From Pedobacter mucosus (GTDB lineage: Bacteria > Bacteroidota > Bacteroidia > Sphingobacteriales > Sphingobacteriaceae), in NCBI RefSeq assembly GCF_022200785.1, contig NZ_CP087585.1, forward strand, positions 2,418,001 through 2,482,000: a DNA stretch of 64,000 bases, given 5' to 3'. The translations under genes and the position numbers were made by a program. How positions within the stretch are numbered: position 1 is the stretch's first letter; each line of letters starts with the position of its first letter. Shown one piece after another: positions 35,363 to 44,503 of this stretch. The notes under the pieces are model-generated. The model did no database searches, was not told where the DNA came from, and saw nothing but the letters and a program-made list of their open reading frames with translations.

Positions 35363-36011
35363 TTATTATTTATTATTGGTTTTTTATGACATATCAGCAA
35401 TTTTTGATTGTTACTAAGCAATCTATTTTACAAACTTCAGTTCCTTACCCTTCAAAAATTTGAGTGAAGATCTATAAGTCAAAAAAGCGGTTTCTTGGAT
35501 TTGAAAGAATAAATAATTAAGCTTTTCATTCTCTCACAAAATTTATTATTTGCTCCTTATCAAAATCTGAATTGTTTTTTTCGTTATGAAATGGGTCATA
35601 TACGCACCTTTGGTATTTCGTTATTCTTGTTAAAAAGTGTTAATGTTCTAACATTTTTAAATCATCAGCTGTAGCAATGGTTTTATAAAAACGGTCGGTT
35701 TTTAACAAGACCAGGATTCATGCTTACGAAGGCTCATCTCATAAAATGATGATTATAACTTATTAATTAAGAGCCGCTTGTTGAGCAGTGCGGCCGTAAA
35801 CTATGTTAAAAGAAATAAAAAAATATAATCTTAGTAATGTATAAGCAAATTAATAATCTTGAAAACGACCTAAATGATTGTCGAATTGCTATTCTCATAA
35901 TTGAATAATTTAAATAGCTAACATTTGCTTAAACAGGGTTGATTATCAATCCAAAGAGATTTTTGAGATGTTTTTGTAAGATTTAGCATTTTTTTTTAGT
36001 TTTGATTCCGA
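35363..36011. other. Long intergenic region between SDR and PAS kinase genes
   Basis: About 650 bp without a credible gene. Apart from the operators on its left and the kinase promoter at its right end, only short random ORFs are present. I saw no decayed gene, transposon end or strong hairpin. Confidence 0.45.
35974..36004 (+). promoter_or_regulatory. Bacteroidota-type promoter of the second PAS kinase
   Basis: TTG (35974-35976), a 20-bp spacer and TAGTTTTG (35997-36004) form the best full -33/-7 pair in the window. The -7 element ends 7 nt before the ATG at 36012, so the transcript would have at most a few leader bases. Confidence 0.5.
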
Positions 36012-37982
36012 ATGAATATTGACAAACAATCGCTAAAAAGCTTCAGCGGGGATTTAATCACTCAGGCGCTGGGATGCTCCCCTGAGGCAACAGCTATCTA
36101 TACAGATGATAATATGATCATCCGTTTTGCAAATGAAGGTATGCTGGGCGTATGGGGAAAAGATGATTCAGTGGTTGGAAAACCATTAATGGAAGCGCTT
36201 CCAGAATTGGAAGGGCAACCCTTTTTATCTCTTCTTCAGGAAGTTTGGCGTTCTGGCAAAACTTATTCCGTAAACGACGCTCCTGTTTATATCATAAAAA
36301 ATGGCATTTCCACTCTAGACTATTATGATTATGAATATAAGGCATTACTCGACAGTAATGGCAAGAGCTGGTGTATTCTAAACACCGCTCGAAAGGTAAC
36401 CTCCAGAAGAGAATATCTGCAAAAAATACAGCAAAAAGAAGAAAAGGAACAAGCACTGCTCGAAGAAATGGCAGCAACAATGGAAGAGTTAAGTTCTACA
36501 AATGAAGAACTTAACAGCTCATTAAAATTGCTTGGCGAGAGCCGCGAGCATGTAAGAACAATTATTGAGCAGGCTCCAGTAGGCATCGCAATGCTCCAAG
36601 GCCCTGAACATATAATTGAAATCGCTAATCCTGCAATACTCAGAATTTGGGGCCATACACTTGCTCAAGTACAAGGTTTACCACATGCAATGGCCAGACC
36701 TGAGCTTATTGGACAACCAGTAAATAGATGGCTTTCTGAAGTCTTCAACACGGGCGAAAGACGTAAGAACAACGAATTTTTGGTGAGATTACGGGACAAG
36801 GATGGCATGCGTGAAGCCATTGTTAATTCGATTTATCAACCTGTTTTTTCTTCAAATGGAGAAGTGACAGGTGTACTTGTCATTCTTGAAGAGATTACCC
36901 AACAAGTGCTAGATCGCCGAGCGAATGAGAAAGACCAGCACATGCTGTCAATGGCCATAGTTGCCGGAGACCTCGCAACATTTTATTACGAGCCGGAAAC
37001 GAATTTATTCTCAGGAAACGAACTTTTGAAATCCTGGTTTGGACTATCAGCCGAAGAAAATATGGATCTAAACATCGCTATTGATGCTATATGTGATGAG
37101 GATAGGGAACGGGTAAAAGAAGCCATCTCGCAATCTCTTGAAGAGCATTCAGATGGTCATTATTTTATTGAATACCGGATTAATAACCCTGATGATCCAA
37201 ATGGAAGATTGGTGCAAGCACGAGGAAAAGTTTTCTATGACCAAAATGGAAAAGCAACAAGTTTGAACGGAACTTTGCGAGATATTACAGCGCAAAAGAA
37301 AGATGAGCAGCGAAAGGACGATTTTATGGGAATGGTAAGCCATGAGCTGAAGACACCTTTAACCTCACTTAATGCCTATCTCCAACTTATGCAAAGGAAT
37401 GCAATCCTTTTAGATGATCTTCAACAGCAGAATACGATCGATAAGTCGATAAAACAGGTGAGGAACATGACAACCATGATCAACGGATTTTTAAATATAT
37501 CGCGTCTTGAATCTGGAAAAATGCACTTGACAAAGTCTTCTTTCGATCTTGGATTACTGTTCGCTGAGCTCAAAGAGGAAATTCTCTCTACCGTACGCAC
37601 CCATCAAATAATTTTTGAAAATGAAGAACCCTTGCAAGTGGATGCAGACAGGGAAAAAATTTCGCAGGTCATTCATAACCTTGTTGGTAATGCCATAAAA
37701 TATTCTCCAATGAATACTGCTATTACCCTTTCCTTTTCGAAATTAGGGAACCAAAAAGTTCGGATTGTTGTCCAGGATGAGGGGATGGGCATTAATGAGG
37801 AAGATAGAGAACATATTTTTGAGCGTTACTACAGAATTAAGAACCCTCAAATGGGTTCTATAGCAGGGTTCGGAATAGGTCTTTATTTATGCAGGGAGAT
37901 TATGGATCTTCATCAGGGCACAATAAGCGTAGATAGTTCGCATAAAATTGGATCTTCATTTATTGTAGATCTGCCAATCTAG
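36012..37982 (+). CDS. PAS-domain sensor histidine kinase
   Basis: A 656-aa cytoplasmic kinase: PAS 1 (about 12-130), coiled coil (about 135-180, with ATMEELSSTNEEL), PAS 2 (about 184-295), PAS 3 (about 305-430), HisKA with H444 in MVSHELKTPLTSLNAYLQL, and an ATPase domain with NLVGNAIKYSP and GFGIGLYLC. It is clearly paralogous to the kinase at 25989 across the catalytic half. No receiver gene is adjacent, so it is an orphan. The start is supported because PAS 1 begins within the first 15 residues. Confidence 0.87.
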   Translation: MNIDKQSLKSFSGDLITQALGCSPEATAIYTDDNMIIRFANEGMLGVWGKDDSVVGKPLMEALPELEGQPFLSLLQEVWRSGKTYSVNDAPVYIIKNGISTLDYYDYEYKALLDSNGKSWCILNTARKVTSRREYLQKIQQKEEKEQALLEEMAATMEELSSTNEELNSSLKLLGESREHVRTIIEQAPVGIAMLQGPEHIIEIANPAILRIWGHTLAQVQGLPHAMARPELIGQPVNRWLSEVFNTGERRKNNEFLVRLRDKDGMREAIVNSIYQPVFSSNGEVTGVLVILEEITQQVLDRRANEKDQHMLSMAIVAGDLATFYYEPETNLFSGNELLKSWFGLSAEENMDLNIAIDAICDEDRERVKEAISQSLEEHSDGHYFIEYRINNPDDPNGRLVQARGKVFYDQNGKATSLNGTLRDITAQKKDEQRKDDFMGMVSHELKTPLTSLNAYLQLMQRNAILLDDLQQQNTIDKSIKQVRNMTTMINGFLNISRLESGKMHLTKSSFDLGLLFAELKEEILSTVRTHQIIFENEEPLQVDADREKISQVIHNLVGNAIKYSPMNTAITLSFSKLGNQKVRIVVQDEGMGINEEDREHIFERYYRIKNPQMGSIAGFGIGLYLCREIMDLHQGTISVDSSHKIGSSFIVDLPI

Positions 37983-38149
37983 ATACTGTTTAGAACGACG
38001 GTAAGCTACCCCTACCTACACTTCTATTCTATTTTGAAATCAAATTTGTCACGGCAGTGGAACTGTTTTAGAAAACGAAGACTACCGATTAATTGGTTTC
38101 AAAAAAGTGTTTTCTTAAACAGTTATAGGTAAAAATAAGCTGTATTCTT

Positions 38150-38686
38150 TTATTCCTTATAACTTTTACTAGCAGTATCTAGTCGGTATAAAATCAAATT
38201 TGAATCTACATTATTGACACTATTTACTTTTATAAATTTCAATTTTTCAAGAAGATTGGTTGATCTTTGATTATCCTTATGCGTGTAAGCATCAAACGCC
38301 TTTAATCCTAGTGTTTGTACCGAATATTCGATTATTTTTTGTGTTGCTTCGCTCATCACTCCTTTCCCTTGATATTCGATTAAAAGTTCATATCCCATTT
38401 CGCAACTGCTTAATTCTTTTGAAATATCAAAAAGACAAATTGTTCCTATAAGTTTCTCATTACCTTTTATTGTAATTGCCCAATAAGAACGACTACTATT
38501 TTTTATCATTTTAATAAATCCAAATGCGTCTTTGTATGTCTTAATTTGTTGTCTACCTAGATATTTGTTTACAACAGGGTCTGAACGAAGAAGAAATATT
38601 TCCTGAACATCATGATCTGATAGTTCTCGAAGCACCAATCTTTTAGTTGTTAATATTGGGAAGGTTATCAACGCTTTATGTTCCAT
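38150..38686 (-). CDS. GNAT acetyltransferase, RimJ/RimL type
   Basis: 178 aa with the N-terminal pattern TKRLVLRELSDHDVQEIFLLRSD and the acetyl-CoA loop LLIEYQGKGVMSEATQKIIEYS, followed by DAYTHKDNQRSTNLLEKLKF. These features place it in the Acetyltransf_3 group, whose members acetylate N-termini of ribosomal proteins or small molecules. The acceptor is unknown. It has no operon partner. Confidence 0.82.
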   Translation of the reverse strand: MEHKALITFPILTTKRLVLRELSDHDVQEIFLLRSDPVVNKYLGRQQIKTYKDAFGFIKMIKNSSRSYWAITIKGNEKLIGTICLFDISKELSSCEMGYELLIEYQGKGVMSEATQKIIEYSVQTLGLKAFDAYTHKDNQRSTNLLEKLKFIKVNSVNNVDSNLILYRLDTASKSYKE

Positions 38687-39052
38687 ACATCTTGAACCTT
38701 TGTACCTAATTCGTTTTAATCCTTAATTTGTTCCTCAAACGCAACGAATGCATTGTCGGCTTTGTTGGTGCCAGCTTCGAACCTACTATAGGCTTCATCG
38801 CAGGCCAACTTACTATGGGCCCAGACAAAAATGCATATTTTAAAAATAAAGTTTCTCCACGATAATATCACCTTTAAAAACGAAGATAAGCTCATCCCTA
38901 TTACTATTTTTTTTCTGCTGTAAGTTCTAAATCTAGCATAACGAAAAGAAAGTATTATCTCAGAAATAAGGGAATAATTAAAATAGTTCATCGTGTATAT
39001 CTAAATAACTTGTAGTTATAACCTGAATATCGTAATATTGCAATATATAATT
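38687..39052. other. Intergenic region before the ArsR gene
   Basis: 366 bp. It contains a 91-codon minus-strand frame (38716-38991) that has no recognisable motif and was not accepted as a gene. The right end holds the ArsR palindrome. Confidence 0.35.
39035..39046. promoter_or_regulatory. ArsR operator candidate 1
   Basis: ATATTGCAATAT is a perfect 12-bp palindrome 7 bp before the ArsR start codon. Its right part, ATTGCAATAT, recurs exactly before the next gene. Confidence 0.55.
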
Positions 39053-39382
39053 ATGGGACTTACCAGAACAGAAATATTTAGCCCCGAACAAAACCAGTTA
39101 GCCTCATTATTAAAAGCACTGGCCCACCCTGCCCGTATCGCTATTCTACAAAGGATCCTGGCTTCTAATACTTGCATCTGCGGGGACTTAGTATCTGAAC
39201 TGGGTTTGGCCCAGGCCACGATTTCCCAGCATTTAAAAGAATTAAAAACTGCTGGAATTATTTAGGGTACCATTGAAGGGGTTAGTGTTTGTTATTGTAT
39301 CAACCCAGTAACCTGGAAATTAATAGAAACCAGGATGGGTGCTTTTTTAGGTGCTTATAAACAAGAGACTGACTGTTGTTAG
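39053..39382 (+). pseudogene. ArsR-family metalloregulator gene with an internal stop codon
   Basis: The frame from the ATG at 39053 gives a winged-helix ArsR start (LASLLKALAHPARIAILQRIL, then NTCICGDLVSELGLAQATISQHLKELKTAGII). The Cys pair CIC lies where arsenite-sensing members bind metal. TAG at 39263-39265 interrupts the frame exactly where the family has a Lys (GIIKGTIEG-like). The frame then continues cleanly with GTIEGVSVCYCINPVTWKLIETRMG to a stop at 39380. With AAG in place of TAG it would be a normal protein of 109 aa. The product as written is a 70-aa DNA-binding stub without the dimer end and C-terminal Cys residues. A TTG at 39038 is an unlikely alternative start. Confidence 0.85.
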
Positions 39383-39412
39383 TTTTTTTTTAAAGGCTAA
39401 ATCAATCGTTAA

Positions 39413-39422
39413 ATTGCAATAT
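39413..39422. promoter_or_regulatory. ArsR operator candidate 2
   Basis: ATTGCAATAT (with the palindrome ATTGCAAT) lies 14 bp before the DUF6428 start and equals the core of the site before arsR. The shared core suggests one regulator for both genes. Confidence 0.5.
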
Positions 39423-39435
39423 TAGATATACCGTT

Positions 39436-39906
39436 ATGAAATTATCAGAAATTAAAGAAATTTTGGCTAAAAAAGAAAGTGTTAATTTTAAATTACAGAA
39501 CGGGCAGGTTGTGCCTGAACACTTTCATGTTACCGAAGTTGGTATAATCACCAAAGATTTTATTGACTGTGGCGGTACCGTTCGCCATGAGAAGGTAGCA
39601 AACTTCCAGCTTTGGGATGCCAACGACTTTGAACACCGTTTGAAAGCAGGAAAACTTTTAAATATAATTTCCTTGTCAGAGCAGGTTATTGGTATGGAAG
39701 ATCTTGATATAGAAGTAGAATACCAATCAGAAACTATTGGTAAATATGACCTGGACTATGATGGGGATAACTTCGTTTTAACGGCTAAAACAACTGCATG
39801 CCTTTCCATGGACAAATGCGGCATTCCAGAAAAAAAAGAAAAACTTGAAATGGTAAACCTTGCGGTTGCTGCAAATACATGTACTCCAGGTGGTGGCTGC
39901 TGCTAG
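39436..39906 (+). CDS. DUF6428-family protein, Cys-rich tail
   Basis: 156 aa, cytoplasmic, beginning MKLSEIKEILAKKESVNFKLQNGQVVPEHFHVTEVG, typical of DUF6428, a family usually encoded beside ArsR. Its fold and activity are unknown. The C-terminus (NTCTPGGGCC) has three Cys, and two more lie at CLSMDKCG, a pattern that could bind arsenite or another soft metal. It lies 53 bp after the broken arsR with its own operator-like palindrome. The arsenic link is inference from context. Confidence 0.75.
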   Translation: MKLSEIKEILAKKESVNFKLQNGQVVPEHFHVTEVGIITKDFIDCGGTVRHEKVANFQLWDANDFEHRLKAGKLLNIISLSEQVIGMEDLDIEVEYQSETIGKYDLDYDGDNFVLTAKTTACLSMDKCGIPEKKEKLEMVNLAVAANTCTPGGGCC

Positions 39907-40085
39907 GTAAAAGAATATAAGTATTAGTTAAATTTAGCCGATTTAAGTTTTCAATCTAATTAAATTTTTAAAGGTTTAATAACCGCGTATATCATAGTTG
40001 ATTTTCTAATCATGAAAGATTTCTTGTGTTTCAGTATCACTTCCCGGTTTGCTTTCAATGTCCGTAATAAATACCGCTATTATTT

Positions 40086-40994
40086 TTAAAACTTTTCTTC
40101 AACTAATCTTCCGTTCACAACAGCACCCGTCACGTTACCAGAAGAGACAGCAAGGGCCACTGAACGCATCATGTTACTGTTATCACCACAGGCAAATACA
40201 CCGTTGATGTTAGTTTCTTGAAATAAATTGATCTTGATATGCCCATGTTCGGTAAGCTCACACCCAAGCGATTCAGGTATAACAGAATGTTGTGTAAATG
40301 GTAAAGAAGCATAAAGTGCATCTAAAGGATTTGAAGTTCCGTTAGAGAAAATTACATTCTTGATCAATCCGTTTTGGTGTTCAACTTCTGTAATAGTGGC
40401 TTCAATGATTGCAATATTGTGCTGCTTGATTTTTATAGTCTGTTCTTCTGTAAAATCTGCCTTGCCATTGGTATATATGGTAAGCTTATCGGTAAGATTA
40501 TCAACCATAGATGCTAAATGAAAAGCGCTCGCACCATTGGCAAGAATGCCGGTGTGTTTACCTCTGAATTCATATCCATGACAATAAGGGCAATGAATTA
40601 CCGAAATTCCCCAGCATGCTGCAAAGCCTTTTATTTCTGGCATGGTATCGCTAATACCAGTTGCAAAAATTACTTTCTTTGCATAGAATTCTTTGCCTGA
40701 TTGGGTAGTAATTATAAAACCGTCCTCATCTTTTTTACCGTTAATAGCTGAATCATTTAAAAAAGAAATAGTATTATATTTTAACACATCGGCCTTTGCC
40801 TTTTCTGCAATCTCGCTTGGCTTATCTCCGTCATGAGTAATAAAATTATGTGAGTGTGGTGTCTGCCTATTGCAAGGTAAGCCACTATCAATTATTAAAA
40901 CGCTTCTTAAAGATCGCCCCAGTGCCATTGCAGCAGACAATCCAGCGTAACTCCCGCCTATAATAATTACTTCGAAATTTTTATTGTCTATCAT
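40086..40994 (-). CDS. Thioredoxin-reductase-like FAD/NAD(P) oxidoreductase
   Basis: A 302-aa flavoprotein: FAD loop VIIIGGSYAGLSAAMALGR (9-27), redox pair C135-P-Y-C138 in HCPYCHGYE, a degenerate second nucleotide loop (GILANGASAFHLA) and the FAD end GVFACGDN. It resembles thioredoxin reductase, but the line after CxxC is HGYE and the NADPH loop lacks the full GGGxxA, as in the group related to gliotoxin/holomycin-type dithiol oxidases. It is divergent from a Fur-family regulator with two tandem palindromes between them, so it is probably induced by metal or peroxide stress. Confidence 0.85.
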   Translation of the reverse strand: MIDNKNFEVIIIGGSYAGLSAAMALGRSLRSVLIIDSGLPCNRQTPHSHNFITHDGDKPSEIAEKAKADVLKYNTISFLNDSAINGKKDEDGFIITTQSGKEFYAKKVIFATGISDTMPEIKGFAACWGISVIHCPYCHGYEFRGKHTGILANGASAFHLASMVDNLTDKLTIYTNGKADFTEEQTIKIKQHNIAIIEATITEVEHQNGLIKNVIFSNGTSNPLDALYASLPFTQHSVIPESLGCELTEHGHIKINLFQETNINGVFACGDNSNMMRSVALAVSSGNVTGAVVNGRLVEEKF

Positions 40995-41123
40995 GAGATA
41001 ATTCTTTTAAAGACAGTTGATGAAAAGGCAAAGCAAATGATGCTGAACTATTGCGCTTATTTCTTGGACTTTTCTCTGATTCATTTCAGCCTAATATTTA
41101 GGCAAAGATAAGGATAGATTTCA

Positions 41124-41146
41124 TTAATGCAATATTGTCGCATTAA
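41124..41146. promoter_or_regulatory. Fur-family operator candidate A
   Basis: This 23-bp imperfect palindrome fits TTAATGCAA-N5-TTGCATTAA with one mismatch, in the right arm (TCGCATTAA). It is followed after one base by a second copy. Confidence 0.6.
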
Positions 41147-41147
41147 T

Positions 41148-41170
41148 TTAATGCAATGATGTTGCAATAA
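41148..41170. promoter_or_regulatory. Fur-family operator candidate B
   Basis: This 23-bp imperfect palindrome fits TTAATGCAA-N5-TTGCATTAA with one mismatch (TTGCAATAA). It starts 24 bp after copy A and lies 18 bp before the Fur-family ATG. Its length and arms fit a Fur-type dimer site. Confidence 0.6.
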
Positions 41171-41179
41171 TATTTTGTG

Positions 41180-41187
41180 TAAATTTG
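41180..41187 (+). promoter_or_regulatory. Candidate -7 element at the Fur-family gene
   Basis: TAAATTTG matches TAnnTTTG but ends one base before the annotated ATG (41189), so a transcript from it would start at or past that codon. Either the true start is the next codon (GTG, 41192) or this match is not the promoter in use. Confidence 0.3.
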
Positions 41188-41188
41188 T

Positions 41189-41569
41189 ATGGTGATAAAA
41201 AGAAGGAATACCATATCTAAAGAGGCAGTACTATCTGTATTAATAAATAGCAGGAGGGCAATGAGTCAAGATGCCATTGTAAAGCAGATGGACGTGAATG
41301 CAGATAGAGCGACTGTCTACCGGATATTAAACCGCTTTTGCCAGGACGAAGTTGTCCATAAGATTGTGGCTGATGATGGAAAACAGTATTTTGCTGTTTG
41401 TACGAAATGTGATGAGAAAAACATCCCTCAGAACCACTTTCATTTTCGCTGCATAAAATGTGAAACTATTGAGTGTCTTCCTGCATCGGTAGAATTCTCT
41501 GTTCCAGATAAATATCAGGTTCGATCTATGAACTGTATCCTTATTGGTGTTTGCAAAGATTGTATTTAA
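41189..41569 (+). CDS. Fur-family metal- or peroxide-sensing repressor
   Basis: 126 aa: winged helix with RNTISKEAVLSVLINSRRAMSQDAIVKQMDVNADRATVYRILNRF, then a dimer domain with NHFHFRC. Structural zinc cysteines C88/C91 and C122/C125 are present, with a further pair C71/C74. The metal sensed (zinc, iron or manganese/peroxide) cannot be told from this alone; context with a catalase and a thioredoxin-reductase-like enzyme suggests peroxide, while the number of Cys and the TGCAA-type operator are compatible with zinc. It is divergent from the flavoprotein gene and probably controls both directions. Confidence 0.87.
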   Translation: MVIKRRNTISKEAVLSVLINSRRAMSQDAIVKQMDVNADRATVYRILNRFCQDEVVHKIVADDGKQYFAVCTKCDEKNIPQNHFHFRCIKCETIECLPASVEFSVPDKYQVRSMNCILIGVCKDCI

Positions 41570-41692
41570 TGGTCATATAAAAATAGATACAGGCCGTTCA
41601 ACAGGTAATTTATCCTTGTTCTAATCCGCTATTCGCAAAGTATTTTCTTTAAAAAATACTATTTCAACATGCTTCACCTAGAAATTTCAATA

Positions 41693-41722
41693 AAAAAAAC
41701 CGGGCTTCAGCCCAGTTTTTTA
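41693..41722. terminator. Bidirectional terminator between Fur-family gene and catalase
   Basis: AAAAAAC, a C mismatch, GGGC, loop TTCA, GCCC, an A mismatch, then GTTTTTT: a G+C-rich stem with A and T tracts on both sides. It lies between two converging genes and can stop both. Confidence 0.85.
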
Positions 41723-41744
41723 ATCATCAATAATGGTGCAATTA

Positions 41745-43940
41745 TTATGCAGGTATTTTTCTTGGCACTTCACGATCCCAGAATCGGTGCATAGCAACCA
41801 TGCGTACAAATAGTTCACTCAATGACGAAGCATTGTCTGAAACAATCACTCCTTCACGAAGAACTGTTTCCTCAGAATATTCTGCAGGCAATTTCTTAAA
41901 GAAATAGCAAGCTTCTAATACTTGTATTGCCGAAGCGTCTGCAGCTATTGGTTTACAATGCTTAAAAGCCTCGTTCAAGAAGTGTATAGCATCTGCTTCC
42001 GCTTCAAGCGACGCTGAACTATTTACTCCACCTGGAAGATAAACCGCATCATACAGAACCGAAGCTGCTGTTAGAAAGCTTTCATCTGTTTGAATGTGCT
42101 GATCTTCGGAAGAAATGATTTCACCTAGTTTGGGTGCTATAATATGAACAATAGCGCCCTTAGAAACCAACAGATCCTTCATTTTGCTTAAAGATTTGCC
42201 ATCAACCCCATCGGCAGCAAGAATAGCAATTTTACGGGTCGAAACTGTATCTTTAACAGTTGATTGCATACTCAAAGCTTCGGATTTAGCCAAGGTTCCC
42301 TCCTTTTCTATTGGTGTATAATCTGCAAGATCAGCATCGGCAGGAATACTCCCATTAAGTGTAGACAAAGGAATTTCTGGCACATGAAGGCCTAGGGAAT
42401 AAGCCACTGCGGCAGCAAGTCCTTTATCAATATGGGCAAGCAAACCAAGCATGCGTTCCCTTATTGAAACCATTTTTACCTTTCCCAGTTCAAAGCAAAG
42501 CGCATCGGTTAAATGATTTTTTTCTGCAGCTGACTGGCTGTTAAGAAAAAGTCGTGCCTGCGAAAAATGATCCAGAAAACTGCTACTTCTTGCCCTAACT
42601 TTTCTGGCATCGATACGCTCATTATATGAAGTAAAACCACCTTCAGATGCCTTTGATTGCTGAGGATCATTGGCGGCTATGCCATTCGGACCATAACTTG
42701 TTCTTCCTCTGTTAATCGTTTGACGCATGTGACCATCCCGTTGATTGTTATGAACGGGTACTACAGGGCGATTAATCGGAATTTCGTGGAAATTAGGTCC
42801 GCCAAGCCTGATTAACTGGGTATCCGTATATGAAAATAGCCTGCCCTGCAAAAGCGGATCATTTGTAAAATCTATGCCTGGAACTACATGTCCTAAATGA
42901 AAAGCAACCTGCTCTGTTTCTGCAAAGAAATTATCTGGATTTCGATTAAGGGTCATCTTTCCTATGCGCTGTACCGGAACAAGTTCCTCTGGAATAAGCT
43001 TGGTTGGATCAAGAAGATCAAAATCAAATTTAAATTCATCTTCTTCTGGGATAATCTGAACACAAAGCTCCCATTCTGGGAATGCGCCCGCCTCAATTGC
43101 GTCCCAAAGATCACGTCTATGAAAATCTGGATCTTTGCCAGAAATATTTTGCGCCTCATCCCAAGCCACTGAATGCACACCTAATAAAGGTTTCCAGTGA
43201 AATTTGACAAAGTTTGACTCACCGGCAGCGTTTACAAATCTAAAGGTATGTACACCAAAACCTTCCATCATGCGATAGCTTCGAGGTAATGACCGATCGC
43301 TCATCAGCCACATAATCATATGCGAAGATTCTGGTAATTGTGAAATAAAATCCCAGAAAGTGTCATGGGCAGAGGCGGCTTGAGGAATCTCGTTTCCTGG
43401 CTCTGGTTTTACTGCATGAATAAGATCTGGAAACTTTATTGCATCCTGAATAAAGAATACGGGCATATTATTGCCAACCAAATCAAAATTCCCTTCTTGA
43501 GTATAGAATTTTACTGCAAAACCCCTAACATCACGGGCTAAATCCGTAGAACCTCTAGAACCTGCAACGGTAGAAAATCGCACAAATACCGGCGTTTCCA
43601 AGGATGGATCACTTAAAAATTCTGCCTTAGTTAAAGCGGATAAATTATCATAAGCCTTAAATATACCATGTGCACCAGATCCCCTTGCATGCACTACCCG
43701 CTCCGGAATTCTTTCATGATCAAAGTGGGTAATCTTTTCCCGTAAGATAAAATCTTCCAGTAAGGTGGCGCCACGGTCACCAGCCTTTAGGGAATTTTGA
43801 TCATCATTTATTTTTAAGCCATGATTGGTGGTCAATTTCTCCCCAGTTCCATCAGCTACAAATTCATCTAACTTCCTAGTCTTTATATTTTCCACCTGAA
43901 CAGGCTTGCTGTTTATTGGTGCGTCTTTCTTTGCCATCAT
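41745..43940 (-). CDS. katE: Large-subunit heme catalase (KatE/HPII type)
   Basis: 731 aa, splitting hydrogen peroxide to water and oxygen. The catalytic His is H84 in [12 protein letters not shown], the core line is [40 protein letters not shown], and the heme Tyr lies in [15 protein letters not shown] (about residue 370). Residues about 575-731 add the class I amidotransferase/DJ-1-like domain ([23 protein letters not shown]) of the large clade. It follows a YciE-type gene by 8 bp in one transcript, a common pairing in stationary-phase stress loci. Two ATG codons in tandem begin it. Confidence 0.93.
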   Translation of the reverse strand: MMAKKDAPINSKPVQVENIKTRKLDEFVADGTGEKLTTNHGLKINDDQNSLKAGDRGATLLEDFILREKITHFDHERIPERVVHARGSGAHGIFKAYDNLSALTKAEFLSDPSLETPVFVRFSTVAGSRGSTDLARDVRGFAVKFYTQEGNFDLVGNNMPVFFIQDAIKFPDLIHAVKPEPGNEIPQAASAHDTFWDFISQLPESSHMIMWLMSDRSLPRSYRMMEGFGVHTFRFVNAAGESNFVKFHWKPLLGVHSVAWDEAQNISGKDPDFHRRDLWDAIEAGAFPEWELCVQIIPEEDEFKFDFDLLDPTKLIPEELVPVQRIGKMTLNRNPDNFFAETEQVAFHLGHVVPGIDFTNDPLLQGRLFSYTDTQLIRLGGPNFHEIPINRPVVPVHNNQRDGHMRQTINRGRTSYGPNGIAANDPQQSKASEGGFTSYNERIDARKVRARSSSFLDHFSQARLFLNSQSAAEKNHLTDALCFELGKVKMVSIRERMLGLLAHIDKGLAAAVAYSLGLHVPEIPLSTLNGSIPADADLADYTPIEKEGTLAKSEALSMQSTVKDTVSTRKIAILAADGVDGKSLSKMKDLLVSKGAIVHIIAPKLGEIISSEDQHIQTDESFLTAASVLYDAVYLPGGVNSSASLEAEADAIHFLNEAFKHCKPIAADASAIQVLEACYFFKKLPAEYSEETVLREGVIVSDNASSLSELFVRMVAMHRFWDREVPRKIPA

Positions 43941-43948
43941 CTTATGTT

Positions 43949-44503
43949 TTAAGCTTCTTCTGCTGCTTTATAATTCAGCTCATTTCCTGCAATATCTGAG
44001 AGCTTGCTGTCTGCAAGTTTTTCTTCCGATAGGGTTTTCTCCAGAATGTCAGCAACTTCAGTTAATCCTAATGTCGTGGCAATTTGAAACAAGCCATTAT
44101 ATGAGGCAATTTCGTAATGTTCTACCTTTTGCGAAGCTAAAATGATGCCTACGTCTCTTGTAGATGTTCCTGCTTCTGTTTCCTCAATAATTCCTTCGCC
44201 TTCTTTGGTCAACCCTTCCATTGCATCGCATTTTTTTGCGACTGGCTTTTCTCCTAAAAGCTCAAATATTTGTTCAAGCCTCGCTACATGTCCTTTAGTT
44301 TCCACCAGGTGAGATTCAATAGCGGCAATTAAATCAGATGATGTAGCCGCTGATATCATTTTAGGCAAAGCTTTCACTAGATGATTCTCTGCCCAATAAA
44401 GGTCACGGATGCCGTCAGTAAAGAGTTCGTTTAATGCAGGAGATTCCTCCTTTGTAGTTTTAGTACTAAGCTTTGGTTCAGTACCGCTTTCTTGTTTTTT
44501 CAT
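43949..44503 (-). CDS. YciE/DUF892 ferritin-like protein
   Basis: 184 aa with the DUF892 pattern ALNELFTDGIRDLYWAENHLVKALPKMISAATSSDLIAAIESHLVETKGHVARLEQIFELLG, which forms a four-helix ferritin-like bundle with a diiron-like site (E, H and E residues in the helices). It is first in a transcript with catalase. Members are made under osmotic and oxidative stress; the exact reaction is unknown. An N-terminal 30-residue Lys/Glu-rich stretch is likely disordered. Confidence 0.88.
   Translation of the reverse strand: MKKQESGTEPKLSTKTTKEESPALNELFTDGIRDLYWAENHLVKALPKMISAATSSDLIAAIESHLVETKGHVARLEQIFELLGEKPVAKKCDAMEGLTKEGEGIIEETEAGTSTRDVGIILASQKVEHYEIASYNGLFQIATTLGLTEVADILEKTLSEEKLADSKLSDIAGNELNYKAAEEA

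Noticed and set aside
38716..38991. 91-aa minus-strand frame before arsR
   Set aside because: No recognisable motif, odd composition and no homology that I can recall. It is probably chance, though a decayed gene cannot be excluded.
39038..39052. TTG start of ArsR at 39038
   Set aside because: It would run through the operator palindrome. The ATG at 39053 gives the family start.
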